Below, piece after piece: positions 46,425-49,841 of a DNA stretch of 64,000 nt (positions are counted from its first letter, which is position 1; each line of letters begins with the position of its first letter). A program made the translations under genes and the position numbers. Source of the stretch: Anolis sagrei. Lineage: Eukaryota > Chordata > Lepidosauria > Squamata > Anolidae. Under the pieces are notes generated by a model that saw only the letters and a list, made by a program, of their open reading frames with translations, was not told where the DNA came from and did not search any database. Where the stretch lies: contig NC_090025.1 in the NCBI RefSeq assembly GCF_037176765.1, forward strand, positions 70,533,545-70,597,544, written 5' to 3'.

Positions 46425-46906
46425 GTGAAGGAAGACAGTATAGATATATAGATCCTATAGGACGCCCAATATGTATTTATGTATCCATCTGAAGGAATAC
46501 AGTATAGTTCTCAGAGGACCCCATCTCTACCTCCCTCCCTACCTGTTTGGCAGCCAAGTTTTGGGCAAAGGACCCCCTCCCTCCCCAAATGGTACGTGGC
46601 CCGGATGCCAGGGCCCGTCCTCCGAGCTGAATGCCTTCCCTCCCTCGCTCCCTCCCCAACCGCGGACTCACGGATGCAGAGCTGGGCGACGTAGGCGTAG
46701 TAGGACCAAGCCAGGATGCTGGCGATGAAGAAGACAGGCACCCAGGAGACCAGCCACTGGCAGCGCCGCCTCACGCGTCCCGTCCGGCTCCGGCTGCGGC
46801 CTCGGCTTGGTGGTACCGCCGCGCCACTGCTGCTGCTGCCGCCGCCTCCGCTGCTCGCGGATGTGGAAGCCGGCGCTGGGGCCGAGGGCTTGGCCGGCGC
46901 CGCCAT
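9929..46906 (-). CDS. ZDHHC2: ZDHHC2 palmitoyl-acyltransferase, whole gene, 12 coding exons
   Basis: This enzyme attaches palmitate to cysteines of cytosolic or membrane proteins by a ping-pong mechanism through its own DHHC cysteine; family members of this type act at Golgi, recycling endosome and plasma membrane, and ZDHHC2 is known for PSD-95 and AKAP79/150 substrates. The 12 exons join without a frame break into 402 residues. Segments in order: low-complexity N-terminus (1-48), TM1 about 51-71, TM2 about 88-107, cysteine-rich domain about 160-208 with C164, C167, H177, C178, C181, D189-H190-H191-C192 (catalytic C192) and C198, TM3 about 205-225, TM4 about 244-268, TTxE-type motif S276-E279, PaCCT region about 285-308, and a tail with SxxxLL (366-371) and NPAL (393-396) sorting signals known in ZDHHC2. 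The match to human ZDHHC2 is clear along the length (for example [14 protein letters not shown]), so ZDHHC15 and ZDHHC20 are excluded. The N-terminus is about 35 residues longer than in human. Confidence 0.97.
9970..12845 (-). other. ZDHHC2: ZDHHC2 intron 11
   Basis: 2.9 kb. The middle (about 11490-12200) looks transposon-derived: it is GC-richer, with GCGCATCCAGATAGCACC-like phrases repeated (11505 and 11548) and a C run near 12075. Another C run lies near 12346. The rest is AT-rich with nothing recognised. Confidence 0.6.
11490..12200. repeat. Probable nonautonomous DNA transposon-like repeat
   Basis: A GC-richer island inside an AT-rich intron. Related phrases (GCATCCAGAT..., CATCTACACATC) recur within it, and CATCCAGATAG resembles the 'fully transferred' style ends of squamate MITEs such as CTTCCAGACAGG at 25658. 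No clean terminal repeats or target duplication were found, so the limits are approximate. Confidence 0.35.
12846..12958 (-). CDS. ZDHHC2: ZDHHC2 exon 11 (C-terminal sorting region)
   Basis: 113 nt, completing N352 and encoding residues 353-389 plus one base. It carries [20 protein letters not shown], including the SxxxLL signal (366-371) that in ZDHHC2 supports endocytic sorting. The acceptor is TTAACAG and the donor is GTAAGA. Confidence 0.96.
13112..13262 (-). mobile_element. Sauria-type SINE 3' part, minus strand
   Basis: The reverse complement shows the Bov-B-like tail with GACACAGCTAGACTTAATGTC, GGAGATGAGCACC and CATGCTGGTCACATGACCTT. The tRNA head is missing, so it is a partial copy. 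It lies in intron 10. Confidence 0.8.
13866..14262. mobile_element. Two Penelope-like retroelement 3' ends, head to head
   Basis: A minus-strand copy (13866-14065) and a plus-strand copy (14066-14262) of the same 3' sequence meet head to head, giving arms of about 141 bp (13866-14006 and 14081-14221). Signature phrases are GGAACATGGCCATACAGCC, GAGGATGCCTGCCATAGATG and CTAGTTTCCAACAG; all recur in the Penelope fragment at 31375-32352. Pairing ends of this kind are common in Penelope-like elements. Confidence 0.8.
15117..15178 (-). pseudogene. ZDHHC2: Decayed partial duplicate of ZDHHC2 exon 10
   Basis: Lying 3 kb downstream of exon 10 in the sense direction, it repeats the exon's acceptor (TTACTTTCAG) and its first 49 bases with about five differences. 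Read in the exon 10 phase it gives [17 protein letters not shown] and then an immediate TAA (15117-15119). Three of the changes are missense (C to R, S to F, L to F), mostly C-to-T type. Similarity ends right after the GATCC, so the second half of the exon and its donor are absent. If spliced in from exon 9 it would add 16 residues and stop. Confidence 0.88.
15195..15420. repeat. AT-rich low-complexity block
   Basis: Dense imperfect repeats of TAATATAATA-like words over more than 200 bp, with few G or C bases. It sits directly before a LINE tail and may be its expanded microsatellite. Confidence 0.8.
15425..15508 (+). mobile_element. CR1/L2-like LINE 3' tail
   Basis: It shows TTGTAAGCCGTTCTGAGTCC, GGGTGAGAAGGGCAACAT and an (AAAT)n end, the shared squamate LINE tail. 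Confidence 0.75.
15572..15800 (-). mobile_element. tRNA-headed SINE with (AAC)n tail, minus strand
   Basis: The plus strand reads TTGTTGTTGTGTGCCTTCAA, TTCCGATTTATGGTGACTC, then GAGAAAGTGTAACTTGCCC and GAGGTCACCCAAGG, which is the reverse complement of the squamate SINE with the TTGAAGGCACACAAC tail. A plus-strand relative lies at 60905-61168. It is mildly diverged. Confidence 0.82.
16530..16600 (+). mobile_element. LINE 3' tail with expanded C run
   Basis: A run of about 17 C sits in place of the usual GAGTCCCC, followed by GGTTGAGAAGGGCGGGGTAC and AATA-type words, matching the CR1/L2-like tail. The GC-richer stretch before it (16060-16520) is probably the body of the same or another repeat. 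Confidence 0.65.
17100..17300 (+). mobile_element. CR1/L2-like LINE 3' tail
   Basis: TTGCCACTTTGAGTCCCACT, then GGGAGAAAAGCAGGATA and (AAAT)n, a diverged copy of the shared LINE tail. Confidence 0.65.
18063..18155 (-). CDS. ZDHHC2: ZDHHC2 exon 10 (conserved GDGCSFPT block)
   Basis: 93 nt, completing S321 and encoding [18 protein letters not shown], then [12 protein letters not shown] and two bases of N352. Human has [19 protein letters not shown] at this place, so L to Q and R to C changes are visible. The donor is AAGTAAGC. A decayed partial copy of this exon lies 3 kb downstream at 15117-15178. Confidence 0.93.
18156..18266 (-). other. ZDHHC2: ZDHHC2 intron 9 (short)
   Basis: A 111-bp, AT-rich intron with no repeats. 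With the 100-bp intron 8 (18394-18493) it makes a compact three-exon block (exons 8-10), unlike the multi-kilobase introns elsewhere in the gene. Confidence 0.9.
18267..18393 (-). CDS. ZDHHC2: ZDHHC2 exon 9 (PaCCT region)
   Basis: 127 nt, completing E279 and encoding residues 280-320 plus two bases. It covers [33 protein letters not shown] (the PaCCT-type NxxxxFG block with N302) and LWLLPIFS. Intron 8, on its 5' side, is only 100 bp and intron 9, on its 3' side, is 111 bp. Confidence 0.96.
18494..18626 (-). CDS. ZDHHC2: ZDHHC2 exon 8 (TM4)
   Basis: 133 nt, residues 235-278 plus one base. It encodes [19 protein letters not shown]4, [10 protein letters not shown] and KSTL, the start of the TTxE-type motif finished by E279 in exon 9. 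The donor is GTAAAT. Confidence 0.97.
18922..19220. mobile_element. TIR transposon copy (2031 family), one end lost
   Basis: It begins TACAGGCAGTCCCCGAATTA and follows the family through GGGGTGAGACAACAAGAAG, TGGGGAAAAGTTGTCTCCAC and GGGCACAGACAGC. The far inverted repeat is missing or unrecognisable. Confidence 0.75.
20420..20798. mobile_element. MITE with ACTTGTGTATAAGTC ends
   Basis: The left end reads TGTATATACTTGTGTATAAG and the right end is the complement, GACTTATACATGAGTATATA. The interior includes ATTATGGATTTTGGTG and a GC-richer core. There is no transposase frame. This type is widespread in reptile genomes. Confidence 0.75.
20964..20981 (+). repeat. Run of 18 G
   Basis: A pure mononucleotide run, C-rich in the ZDHHC2 transcript sense. 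Its exact length is unreliable in any assembly. Confidence 0.9.
21779..21899 (-). CDS. ZDHHC2: ZDHHC2 exon 7 (TM3)
   Basis: 121 nt, completing W194 and encoding residues 195-234. It starts [13 protein letters not shown] (C198 is the last CRD zinc ligand) and continues through TM3 to FIRFWT. The donor is GTAAGT. Confidence 0.97.
22822..23003 (+). mobile_element. CR1 LINE 3' end
   Basis: Classic amniote CR1 tail phrases: GTGGTGGAGACTC, GAGGCTTGTAAACAGAGGCT, GGATGGCCATTTGTC, TTGGACTGGATAG and TCCAACTCTATGATTCTAAG. CR1 copies end in ATTCTATG-type repeats, as here. Confidence 0.9.
23196..23221 (+). repeat. (AAC)n microsatellite
   Basis: About eight AAC units, directly next to the hairpin at 23223. 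Confidence 0.85.
23223..23262. repeat. Perfect purine/pyrimidine hairpin
   Basis: Two perfect 17-bp arms (23223-23239 all pyrimidine, 23246-23262 all purine) around a 6-nt loop. The motif core is CTTCCCTTCCTCTC and its complement. Confidence 0.9.
23754..23786 (-). CDS. ZDHHC2: ZDHHC2 exon 6 (33-nt exon with the DHHC catalytic motif)
   Basis: It completes K183 and encodes [10 protein letters not shown] plus two bases of W194. The whole catalytic D-H-H-C (189-192) lies on this 33-nt exon. The acceptor is TTTCTTTCAG and the donor is GTAAGC. Because the length is divisible by three, skipping would delete exactly 11 residues in frame, including the catalytic cysteine. Confidence 0.96.
24148..24493. 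repeat. 165-bp near-perfect inverted repeat
   Basis: Left arm 24148-24312, loop 24313-24328 (16 bp), right arm 24329-24493. I count four mismatches in 165 bp (97.6% identity), all transitions, two of which look like CpG decay. The inner part of each arm resembles a SINE tRNA head (GTACTGGTCTGAGTGTTGGA, CAGATCCTCACTTGGCCATG); the outer part is ordinary DNA. On either strand the RNA could fold into one long hairpin. Confidence 0.95.
24686..24723. repeat. (AT)n microsatellite
   Basis: About 19 uninterrupted AT units, next to a degenerate minus-strand LINE tail. Confidence 0.9.
25011..25327 (+). repeat. Unclassified repeat, TACTAGCTG family, copy 2
   Basis: It opens TACTAGCTGCCCCCTGCCAC and closes TTTTATTTCTATAGATTT. 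It parallels 2883-3163 over its length, with an expanded (TG)n-like stretch near 25060-25130. It ends about 65 bp before exon 5 on the plus strand. Confidence 0.78.
25393..25462 (-). CDS. ZDHHC2: ZDHHC2 exon 5 (first half of the CRD)
   Basis: 70 nt, residues 160-182 plus two bases. It encodes [20 protein letters not shown] and CD, holding zinc ligands C164, C167, H177, C178 and C181 of the DHHC cysteine-rich domain. The acceptor is TTCTTACAG and the donor is GTAAGG. Confidence 0.97.
25463..27446 (-). other. ZDHHC2: ZDHHC2 intron 4
   Basis: 2 kb, mostly occupied by MITE-like sequence (25658-27373). Confidence 0.6.
25658..27373. mobile_element. Block of MITEs with GGGCCCTTCCAGACAGGC ends
   Basis: The left end reads GGGCCCTTCCAGACAGGCC. 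Near 26703 a related start (CAGATCCAGACAGGCCCTAA) appears, and the right edge (GCTGCCTGGACAGGCCCTG, near 27357-27372) is an inverted relative. At least two elements appear nested or side by side; the middle has a GC-rich stretch with GGGAGAGCTCGC-like phrases. No transposase seen. Confidence 0.5.
27447..27567 (-). CDS. ZDHHC2: ZDHHC2 exon 4 (cytosolic loop before the CRD)
   Basis: 121 nt, residues 120-159 plus one base. The encoded [29 protein letters not shown] matches the family's linker into the cysteine-rich domain. The donor is GTAAAT. Confidence 0.96.
28953..29341. mobile_element. hAT MITE with perfect 8-bp target duplication
   Basis: The element runs 28961-29333 between two CTCTAAGG copies (28953-28960 and 29334-29341), the 8-bp duplication of hAT transposons. 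Ends: CAGGGGTCCTCAAACT and TTTGAGGACTCCTG. Inside are a phrase shared with the (AAC)n-tailed SINE (AAATGACTTGAAAGCAC) and a run of 18 C (29241-29258). Confidence 0.92.
29648..29801. mobile_element. Palindromic MITE, GGGCCCTTCCAGACAGG type
   Basis: Both ends are inverted copies (GGGCCCTTCCAGACAGGCCT and TCTGTCTGGAAGGGCC). The interior mentions GATTATCTG and TTTAAAGCAGA phrases typical of a very common squamate repeat. No coding. Confidence 0.8.
30355..30500. mobile_element. Palindromic MITE, TTCTACACTG type
   Basis: GGCCTCTTCTACACTGTCC on the left and GTAGTGTAGAAGGGCC on the right, with CTGAG-type flanks that may be a short target duplication. The interior has CAGATTATCTGCTTTAAACT. Same family group as 35548, 37375 and 47360. 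Confidence 0.8.
30776..30981. mobile_element. TIR transposon copy (2031 family), internally shortened
   Basis: Left end GGAAGTCCCCGAGTTACAAA, right end CTTGGGGACTGCCCGTA, TA at the edges. It is about half the length of the 2031 copy, with an internal part missing. Confidence 0.78.
31375..32352 (+). mobile_element. Penelope-like retroelement, C-terminal part and 3' end
   Basis: Plus-strand translation shows the region just before and around the GIY-YIG endonuclease: [58 protein letters not shown], and later [15 protein letters not shown]. The tail (GGAACATGGCCATACAGCC, CCATGAAAGCCTTCGGCAAC) is the family 3' end. It is 5'-truncated and broken. Confidence 0.85.
32485..32579 (-). CDS. ZDHHC2: ZDHHC2 exon 3 (TM2)
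   Basis: 95 nt ending in phase 0 at donor GTAAGT. It encodes V88 and residues 89-119, covering TM2 and the strongly conserved [17 protein letters not shown], which identifies ZDHHC2 among paralogues. Confidence 0.97.
34040..34605 (+). mobile_element. CR1/L2-like LINE 3' part
   Basis: It carries the LINE 3' block CTTCTCTCGGTCCGACC, GGGGGTGAGAAATAGGGCC, TTCTCGGTGGTGGTCCCC, TGGAATACCCTCCCTAG, then a tail with GTACCTTCAGGGAGATGGTG and GCAGGGTACAAATA. The same block recurs at 47740-48245 and 52850-53287. Confidence 0.8.
35000..35150. mobile_element. hAT MITE with 8-bp target duplication
   Basis: Element 35008-35142 with ends CAGTGGTTCTCAACCTGTGG and CCACAGGTTGAGAACCACTG, flanked by GTCTAGTC and GTCTAGTG (7 of 8 identical). 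About 135 bp, no coding. It ends 64 bp before exon 2 on the plus strand. Confidence 0.92.
35214..35240 (-). CDS. ZDHHC2: ZDHHC2 exon 2 (27-nt microexon)
   Basis: The acceptor follows a CT-rich run ending ATAG and the donor is GTAAGT. It encodes L-TMTNIGEK plus the first base of V88, matching the short lumenal loop between TM1 and TM2 (VSMENTGEQ in human). The length is divisible by three, so skipping would remove nine residues without breaking the frame. Confidence 0.93.
35548..35632. mobile_element. MITE fragment, CTGTGTGGAAGGGGCC type
   Basis: It reads CTACACTGCCATATATTCC, AGCTCAAAGCAGAACATG and ATTCAGCTGTGTGGAAGGGG, one half of the common palindromic squamate MITE. Confidence 0.75.
37375..37753. 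mobile_element. MITE fragment joined to a TIR transposon part (2031 family)
   Basis: 37375-37433 is a fragment of the palindromic MITE (TACTGCCACATAATCCAGTT, GCTTTGAACTGGATTA). It runs directly into 37434-37753, a 2031-family copy (TACAAATATCCGATTTAC, GGGGGTGAGACAACAGG) ending ACTTGGGGACTGTCTGTA. One element probably landed in the other. Confidence 0.72.
38530..39195 (-). mobile_element. RTE-type LINE fragment
   Basis: Minus-strand frames give late reverse-transcriptase ORF pieces: [100 protein letters not shown] and [20 protein letters not shown]. Order and content fit the C-terminal half of an RTE-clade polymerase, different from the Bov-B at 905. The pieces lie in different frames and a stretch is missing between them. 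Confidence 0.8.
40321..40358. repeat. Perfect AT palindrome
   Basis: 17-bp arms (TTTATTAATATGTATAT and its complement) around the loop TAAT. Confidence 0.9.
40824..40844 (+). repeat. Run of 21 C
   Basis: A pure C run; it is a G21 tract in the sense strand of ZDHHC2 intron 1. Exact length is unreliable. Confidence 0.9.
40860..44900 (-). other. Repeat-poor middle of ZDHHC2 intron 1
   Basis: About 4 kb in which I recognise no transposon ends, apart from one possible SINE remnant near 41700-41850 (GGCAAGCCTGGGAAAGCCAC, CTCTCAGCCTCAGAAG). No exon supported. Being clean amid dense repeats, it may hold regulatory DNA; 43030-43520 is the least repeat-like and most varied in composition. Confidence 0.45.
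44930..46500. repeat. GATA/TATC compound minisatellite
   Basis: About 1.5 kb of repeats next to ZDHHC2 exon 1. A unit of roughly 55-110 bp (GATCCCAGAGGACCCCCAAT, then TATCTATGTATCTATCTGAA, GGAATACAGTATAGATAGAT) recurs at least a dozen times, with nested (TATC)n and (GATA)n runs of varied length. Because both orientations occur on one strand, many adjacent runs could pair as hairpins (for example 45412-45486). The part before 45330 is a more diverged edge with CA and CATC words. Confidence 0.92.
46672..46906 (-). CDS. ZDHHC2: ZDHHC2 exon 1 (start codon, TM1)
   Basis: 235 nt, residues 1-78 plus one base of codon 79. The ATG is at 46904-46906; an in-frame TGA six codons upstream (46922-46924) and the absence of another in-frame ATG fix the start. 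The context GGGAAGATGG is a fair Kozak match. It encodes an Ala/Ser/Gly/Pro-rich stretch, an [14 protein letters not shown] basic block, then TM1 ([17 protein letters not shown]) and [11 protein letters not shown], the family's conserved exit from TM1. The donor is GTGAGT. Confidence 0.95.
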
Positions 46907-46909
46907 CTT
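46899..46909 (-). promoter_or_regulatory. ZDHHC2: YY1-type motif overlapping the start codon
   Basis: On the minus strand the start context reads GAAGATGGCGGC, a full match to the YY1 consensus AAnATGGCGGC. YY1 sites that include the ATG just downstream of the transcription start are known in many CpG-island genes. Binding itself is inferred. Confidence 0.6.
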
Positions 46910-46982
46910 CCCGCGCTCGGCTCAGGCTCAGGCCCCTCGCTCAGGCCGCACATCCCCACCGCTGGGCCAGGCCCGCGCCTCC

Positions 46983-47045
46983 GCCTCCTCCTCTCCTCCT
47001 CCTCCCCGCCGCTTCCTCTTCCTCCTCCTCCTCAGCCGCCTCTCG
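46983..47045 (-). promoter_or_regulatory. ZDHHC2: GGA-repeat, purine-rich tract in the presumed 5' leader
   Basis: The plus strand is built of CCTCCT and TCCTCC words, so the transcript sense is GGAGGA-rich. If inside the 5' UTR it could form G-quadruplex-like structure; this is inference. Confidence 0.5.
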
Positions 47046-47146
47046 GCTTCAGGGAAGGCGGGGGAAGGAGAAGGGGCCGCGGTCCCGCCCGGGGCTGCTT
47101 CCCGTTGGCGCCGCCAAGCTGCCAGAGCCACATTCTGAGGCGCTGA

Positions 47147-47175
47147 GAGAGCGAGCGAGCGAGCGAGCGAGCGAG
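47147..47175. repeat. (GAGC)n CpG microsatellite near the promoter
   Basis: About six to seven GAGC units, each with a CpG, at the upstream side of the CpG island. Confidence 0.85.
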
Positions 47176-47359
47176 GGAGGCGCGCAGGCGGGGCCCGCCC
47201 TCAGGAGTCGTTGCTCCGGGTGGGAACCCAACAGAATCCCTCACGAAATCAAGGGAGGGTCCCTCCCCTCTCCCCAATAACAGCAGGGCATGATTGAGGG
47301 AGAGTCTGGCTACCCGCCAAGGTACCCCCCTCCCTAGTTCTCTGCCCCTCTTGGTGTTT

Positions 47360-47540
47360 GAGGCCCTTTCCACACAGCTGAATAAAATCCCATATTACCC
47401 GCTTTGAACTGGGATAGTGTGGACAGTGGGCCCTTCCACACAGCCCTATATCCCAGAAGATCAAGGCAGAAAATCCCACATTATCTGAGTGTGGACTCAG
47501 ATAACACAGTTCAAAACACATATTGTGGTATTTTCTGCTT
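47360..47540. mobile_element. Palindromic MITE copies, CTTCCACACAGC type
   Basis: Two start-like ends (CCTTTCCACACAGCTGAATA near 47367, and GGGCCCTTCCACACAGCCCT near 47429) with TTTGAACTGGGATAGTGTGG between. It appears to be two pieces of the common squamate MITE in tandem. Confidence 0.72.
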
Positions 47541-47554
47541 TCATATACTAGAAT

Positions 47555-48475
47555 ATAGAGCCAGGCCTGTAGCGGGGGGGGGGGGGGGGGTTAGGGGTTC
47601 AACCCCCCCCCCGAAATGTTTCTATTTTTTTAAAAAACCTGGTTTACTCATGAATTTTAACTGGTTAACCAAATCCCCATGCTAAGTTTATGAGGTGCAA
47701 AAAATTAAGAGTCCTTCCAGAACTGCAAGCACTATCTCAGGCAAATATTGACAATTTATTCACACTGTTTGGGACGCGCCTACATGTGTGGCCGCATCTC
47801 TGTGTACGAACCCACACAATCTCTTCGTTCATCTGGAGAGGCCCTACTCACGATCCCACCTGCATCGCAAGTGCAATTGGTGGGGACGAGGGATAGGGCT
47901 TTCTCGGTGGTGGCCCCTCGACTCTGGAACTCTCTCCCTAAGGACATCAGGCAAGCCCCAGCCGGGATAACTGCATGCCCATGCCCCTCCAAACACCTAC
48001 CCTTTTCACCTGGTCATGCCCAGCACTTTTTAATTTTAATTATTACATTTGGCCCTGCCACAGATTTTAATTGTGTCATGGTGTGTTGTTAATGTTATTG
48101 CCTTGTTTTTAAGTTATTTTGCTGTATTGTTTTTGTTGTTTTTACTGTTGTATTTGGGCTCAGCCTCTTGTAAGCCGCACCGAGTCCTCCGGGAGATGGT
48201 AGCGGGGTACAAATAAAGGATTATTATTATTATTATTATTATTATTGTCATTGTGGGGTGTGTGTTTTGAATGCTCTCAGTAAGGAGGCCAGACTTGGTG
48301 GAGGTGGTTGACAGGGGCGGAGCTGCAGACTATTGAAGGCTGCTCTGCCCCCTGCTCTGCTCTTGGCTTCAGCGTGAGCTAGCAGGCAGGTTTCAACCCC
48401 CCCCCCGTGACATTTTCAACCCCCCCTCCCCAAAAATGTCAACCCCTCCCGAATTTTTTTTCTGGCTACGGCCCT
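47555..48475. mobile_element. Composite repeat: C/G-run TIR element holding a LINE 3' part
   Basis: The outer parts look like an inverted pair (CCAGGCCTGTAGC with G17 on the left; GGCTACGGCCCTG with C runs on the right, plus TTCAACCCCCC on both sides). Inside, about 47740-48245, lies a CR1/L2-like LINE 3' part (GAGAGGCCCTACTCACGATC, TTCTCGGTGGTGGCCCCTCG, TTGTAAGCCGCACCGAGTCC) ending in (ATT)n. The LINE may have landed in the DNA element or been part of it. Confidence 0.6.
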
Positions 48476-49202
48476 GTGGTTCTCAACCTTCCTAATGCGG
48501 CGACCCCTTGATACAGTTCCTCATGTTGTGGTGACCCCCAACCATAAAATTATTTTCATTGTTACTTCATAAATGTAATTTTGCTACTGTTATGAATCGT
48601 AATGTAAATATCCGATATGCAGGATGTATTTTCATTCACTGGACCAAGCTTGGCACAAATACCCAATATGCCCAAATTGGAATACTATTGGGGTTGGGGG
48701 GGGGGACGACGACGACTGATTTTATCATTTGAGAGTTGTACTTGCTAGGATTTATAGTTCATCTACAATCAAAAAACATTCTGATCTCCACCAATGATGG
48801 AACTGAACCAATCTTGGCACACAGGACTCCCATGACCATCAGAAAACACTAGCAGGGTTTGGTGGGCATGGATCTTGAGTTTGGGAGTTGTAGTTCATCT
48901 ACATCTGTGGACTCAACCAATGATGGATCAGGACCAAATTTGGCACAAATACGCAATATGCCCAAATGTGAACATGAGTGGAGTTTGGAGGAAATAGACC
49001 TTGGCATTTGGGAGTTGTAGTTCACCTACAATCAAAGAGCATTCTGAACCACACCAACAATAGAATTGGACCTAACTTTCCACACGTAACCCAGGTGACC
49101 AAGAGAAAATACTGTGTTTTCTGATGGTCTTCGGCGACCCCTCGGACACCCTCTCGCGACACCTCCCCAGGGGTCCCGACCCCCAGGTTGAGAAACACTG
49201 AT
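48475..49202. mobile_element. hAT element of SPIN/URR1-like type
   Basis: Starts GTGGTTCTCAACCTTCCTAA and ends CCCCAGGTTGAGAAACACTG, inverted ends of the hAT style. The first 130 bp (CAGTTCCTCATGTTGTGGTG, CCCCAACCATAAAATTATTT) closely resemble the mammalian URR1/SPIN-type hAT repeat as I remember it. The interior is a set of related phrases (GGACCAAGCTTGGCACAAAT; GGGAGTTGTAGTTCATCTAC) repeated two to three times. No intact transposase. Confidence 0.75.
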
Positions 49203-49575
49203 ATAGAGCTATGGTCATCAACATCCCTCCTCTCCTTCAGAAGGAAGCTGAAAACATGGATATGGGACCAGGCCTTTGGGTAATCTGGCAGACTGACATG
49301 GTAATGACGACCAGAATTTGGAAAGGATTATGGTAATGCTGAATGGACTTACGGATTTTAGAACTCGGTGAACGTTGGCCACTAGATTGGCTTTTTAGTT
49401 GTTATTGCATTAATTGAATGTTTTTAACTATTGTGGTTATTGTTGTTATGTATTTTATCTGTTGAATTGTTGGCATCGAATTGTACCGGTTGTAAGCCGC
49501 CCTGAGTCCCCCCTAGGGGGTTGAGAAGGGTGGGGTAGAATGCCCGAAATAAATAAATAAATAAATAAATAAGGA
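49203..49575 (+). mobile_element. CR1/L2-like LINE 3' tail
   Basis: Phrases CCTCCTCTCCTTCAGAAGGA, GGTTGTAAGCCGCCCTGAG and GGTTGAGAAGGGTGGGGTA, ending in an (AAAT)n run. Confidence 0.8.
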
Positions 49576-49841
49576 GTGTCTAGATGCTTTAGGGGCATTT
49601 TTGTGATTACAACAAAGCCACTTCTGGGGGCGGGGTTTCCACAAAATGTGGTAGAAATATACTCTACACTCATAGTGGACATTTTAGAGCATTTGGGGGC
49701 ATCAGGGTGACCTGTATACTGTACAAGTGGCTATGTTGATCAGCAGGTTCAGTGTGATAAAAGTGCGACCATTTGAGCTTGTTAATCATTATATTAAAAC
49801 ATCCAGAACAAATTAAAAACAGTAAAGGTTTTTTACATAAC

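Larger units (their letters stand above)
35241..46671 (-). other. ZDHHC2: ZDHHC2 intron 1
   Basis: 11.4 kb. Contents: MITE fragments (35548-35632 and 37375-37433), a TIR transposon part (37434-37753), an RTE-type LINE on the minus strand (38530-39195), a short palindrome (40321-40358), a run of 21 C (40824-40844), a repeat-poor stretch (40860-44900), and the GATA/TATC array (44930-46500) next to exon 1. The stretch 35640-37370 has only an (ATT)n run near 36551. Confidence 0.8.
46560..47240 (-). promoter_or_regulatory. ZDHHC2: CpG island and ZDHHC2 promoter
   Basis: A sharp rise in G+C and CpG over about 680 bp covers exon 1 and its upstream flank; the rest of the window is AT-rich and CpG-poor. 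No TATA box is evident, as usual for CpG-island promoters of widely expressed genes. The transcription start is not visible but should lie between about 46930 and 47200. No second gene is seen in the opposite direction. Confidence 0.88.

Noticed and set aside
45330-46480. GATA array as a CRISPR-like repeat
   Set aside because: Units vary in length, there are no unique spacers between constant repeats, and the genome is vertebrate.
46631-47280. Several long plus-strand frames opposite ZDHHC2 exon 1, up to 171 residues
   Set aside because: Stop codons are rare in CpG-rich DNA. The frames are Pro/Arg/Ser low-complexity text antisense to a proven exon.
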